A DNA stretch of 64,000 nt from Agrilactobacillus fermenti (GTDB lineage Bacteria; Bacillota; Bacilli; Lactobacillales; Lactobacillaceae). The stretch covers positions 1 to 64,000 of the forward strand of contig NZ_JACGCJ010000014.1 in NCBI RefSeq assembly GCF_021030645.1. The letters run 5' to 3'. Position numbers and translations under genes: made by a program. The notes under the pieces are model-generated. The model saw only the letters and a program-made list of their open reading frames with translations. It did not search any database and was not told the origin of the DNA. Positions 62,700 to 64,000 of this stretch are shown here, in pieces (position 1 is the stretch's first letter; every line of letters starts with the position of its first letter).

Positions 62700-63496
62700 A
62701 GGCGACCACTCCGCATTACAATTTCAATTTGTGCCGTTGCTGGCGTTACTTTGATGGTATCCATATGTTTGATCTTAAAATTCTCCAAATCACTAGCATA
62801 GTCCAGCAATTCCGGATGATAATTTCCATTTAAGGTTATATATTGTTCGCCAGTTGGACGCACAACTAATACATCATTTGCATTAAACTTGCCATTCAAA
62901 ACAATCTGTAAGTCCCCATTAGTTATTTGAACCTGATTTGTTGATGATTTGAGCACTACCGAGATCATATCTGGAATTGAAGCAAAATAAATAGGCTCTA
63001 GTGTTGTGACCGAGCCTATGCCCTGAGTATTAACCGGATAGCGGCAATGCTTAAATGGGTCTGTACACAAAATTGTAAAAGAACTAGCAACTTCGTTGGT
63101 CCCAACCGGTACTGCATCTGCATCAGATAAAATACCTACAAAGCTCCATAGAGGATCGTCTTTAAACCAAAACGAAAATTGTTTTTGTGATAGTAAATAG
63201 TTTAGATAGTCATATTTCGTTCGAAAATCCTGATCATCTTTTGCCTTTAATTTATATGCAACTTTAATTTCCCGTTCCGGATAGTTGGCAGTTTGGAACA
63301 TTTTACCGTCCATCGCGGGGATGTCAGTTGTCTTAGGCTCATAGCTTAATAATTCACGTCCACTAACATTCAAAGTCTGGTAGCCATCTATTTGCTCTTC
63401 AATAGGTACATTATCAATGAACATTGCCTCGGCCGGTAAGAAAGGCTCCTCATCTCCTAAAAACTTTGATAAATCTCTAAAATCATATAGACCCAT
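62696..63496 (-). CDS. Phage distal tail protein (Dit)
   Basis: 266 residues of the siphovirus Dit family (PF05709-like). MFIDNVPIEEQIDGYQTLNV, KVAYKLKAKDDQDF and FWFKDDPLWSFVGI mark the N-terminal ring domain; the galectin-like second half contains ITLNGNYHPELL. It forms the hub between tail tube and baseplate. AAAGGAGGGATTCC precedes the ATG. Confidence 0.88.
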   Translation of the reverse strand: MGLYDFRDLSKFLGDEEPFLPAEAMFIDNVPIEEQIDGYQTLNVSGRELLSYEPKTTDIPAMDGKMFQTANYPEREIKVAYKLKAKDDQDFRTKYDYLNYLLSQKQFSFWFKDDPLWSFVGILSDADAVPVGTNEVASSFTILCTDPFKHCRYPVNTQGIGSVTTLEPIYFASIPDMISVVLKSSTNQVQITNGDLQIVLNGKFNANDVLVVRPTGEQYITLNGNYHPELLDYASDLENFKIKHMDTIKVTPATAQIEIVMRSGRL

Positions 63497-63508
63497 GGAA
63501 TCCCTCCT

Positions 63509-64000
63509 TTATAGCTTATAGCGATGTAATTGGATGCTTGAATCTTGTGTCCCTGAAATATCATCTACATAGCCTTTCCATTCATGCCCACCCATATTGA
63601 GTGTTACATTAGCTGGTTGATGGGTCAGGATCATTTGACCACTGACATTAGCGCTAAGGCCACTATTCAATTGTTTGTTTGCTGCAGCTAAAGTTCCAGC
63701 AATATCAGCAGTTGAAATATTAGGAACGGCTGCTTGTGCAATCGAATCAGACATACTAGAAACTGATTTGATCACACCACCAAATGAATCAACAAGGCCA
63801 TTATTCAGGCCATTCATGATGGCATTACCAGCTGGAATCAATAATTTCTTATCATAACTGATTGGACCCTTATGGTCAGCAATCCACTTGCCGATACCAC
63901 CAACAAAATCTTTAACAGCTTCAAAAGCACTCTTAAGTCCGCGCAAAAAGCCCTCAATGATTTTTTTACCAGCGTTCACTAAAAGACTTGGGTCAAATAA
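63509..64000 (-). CDS. Phage tape measure protein, C-terminal part (cut by window edge)
   Basis: The minus strand is open to the window end (LFDPSLLVNAGKKIIEGFLR...). The residues present include amphipathic segments GLKSAFEAVKDFVGGIGKWI and a Ser/Ala/Asn tail typical of tape measure C termini. A GTG at 63979 is internal, not a start. The remainder of the protein (usually over 1000 residues) is beyond 64000. Confidence 0.82.
   Translation of the reverse strand, partial: LFDPSLLVNAGKKIIEGFLRGLKSAFEAVKDFVGGIGKWIADHKGPISYDKKLLIPAGNAIMNGLNNGLVDSFGGVIKSVSSMSDSIAQAAVPNISTADIAGTLAAANKQLNSGLSANVSGQMILTHQPANVTLNMGGHEWKGYVDDISGTQDSSIQLHRYKL

Larger units (their letters stand above)
53960..64000. mobile_element. 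Prophage (lysis and tail end; continues beyond the window)
   Basis: Ten or more minus-strand genes in the order tape measure, Dit, Tal, small proteins, fibre, propeller, membrane proteins, holin, endolysin, then an attachment site, as in siphovirus prophages of lactobacilli. Integrase, lysogeny, replication, packaging and head genes must lie right of 64000, with the complete guaA at the far end. Confidence 0.92.

Overview
The window looks like a chromosome segment of a low-GC lactic acid bacterium of the family Lactobacillaceae, probably a heterofermentative-to-facultative Lactobacillus-type species; I do not claim a species. The reasons are the AT-rich sequence, strong AGGAGG-type ribosome binding sites, frequent TTG/GTG starts, and the gene content: PepN, L-lactate permease, ascorbate-type PTS, bile-salt-hydrolase-like Ntn enzyme, phospho-beta-glucosidase, FMN- and TPP-riboswitch operons, and a siphovirus prophage at the 3' end of guaA.

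Layout. 0.1-8 kb: two-gene sugar module (aldo/keto reductase, GPH symporter), a GT-C membrane glycosyltransferase, a choloylglycine-hydrolase-like enzyme, queH and lldP with a cre-like site. 8-17 kb: surface/membrane proteins (one split at a run of ten A), an O-acetyltransferase, GNAT enzymes, a frameshifted LD-carboxypeptidase, a second aldo/keto reductase, an AEC transporter and two tandem paralogous small basic proteins. 17-22 kb: ascorbate-type PTS (IIA-IIC-IIB) with a UlaG-like lactonase, a truncated HAD protein and a divergent RpiR regulator; a perfect 28-bp palindrome lies between them. 22-27 kb: an orphan antitoxin, then the FMN-riboswitch-controlled ribD-ribE-ribBA-ribH operon, bracketed by two copies of the 3' end plus terminator of an SGNH esterase (one a fragment, one in the complete gene). 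27-35 kb: pepN, an AT-rich stretch, a yjdF pseudogene, an ArsR/DHA2-efflux/nucleotidyltransferase cluster, a stand-alone BRCT protein and an SdpR-SdpI pair with two matching operators. 35-43 kb: GH1 phospho-glycosidase; a TPP-riboswitch operon thiS-thiF-thiG that runs on into an M20 amidohydrolase and a DAACS symporter; divergent thiE; a sunset-domain surface protein. 43-53 kb: small membrane proteins, a deletion junction joining two 5'-truncated genes, an isochorismatase-like enzyme, an ABC exporter with a membrane-bound XRE regulator, a second (intact) LD-carboxypeptidase, a CPBP protease, a GNAT enzyme and a SMUG2-like protein.

53.9-64 kb is the lysis/tail end of a prophage. Its attachment site is the last codons of guaA followed by the guaA terminator. 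All phage genes read leftwards: tape measure (cut by the window edge), Dit, Tal-like protein, small proteins, collagen-repeat fibre with a BppU-like head, beta-propeller protein, membrane proteins/holin and amidase endolysin. A structured non-coding stretch lies between the lysin and the attachment site.

The most notable points are the five-gene TPP-controlled operon with a possible pyrimidine-salvage extension, the rib operon held between homologous flanks, the A10 frameshift in a transmembrane surface protein, a 118-bp intergenic repeat family next to terminators, the SdpRI double operator, and likely non-standard (ATT/ATC) start codons in two genes. Several genes are broken by one base or one stop codon; whether these are biological or assembly errors cannot be told from the sequence alone.
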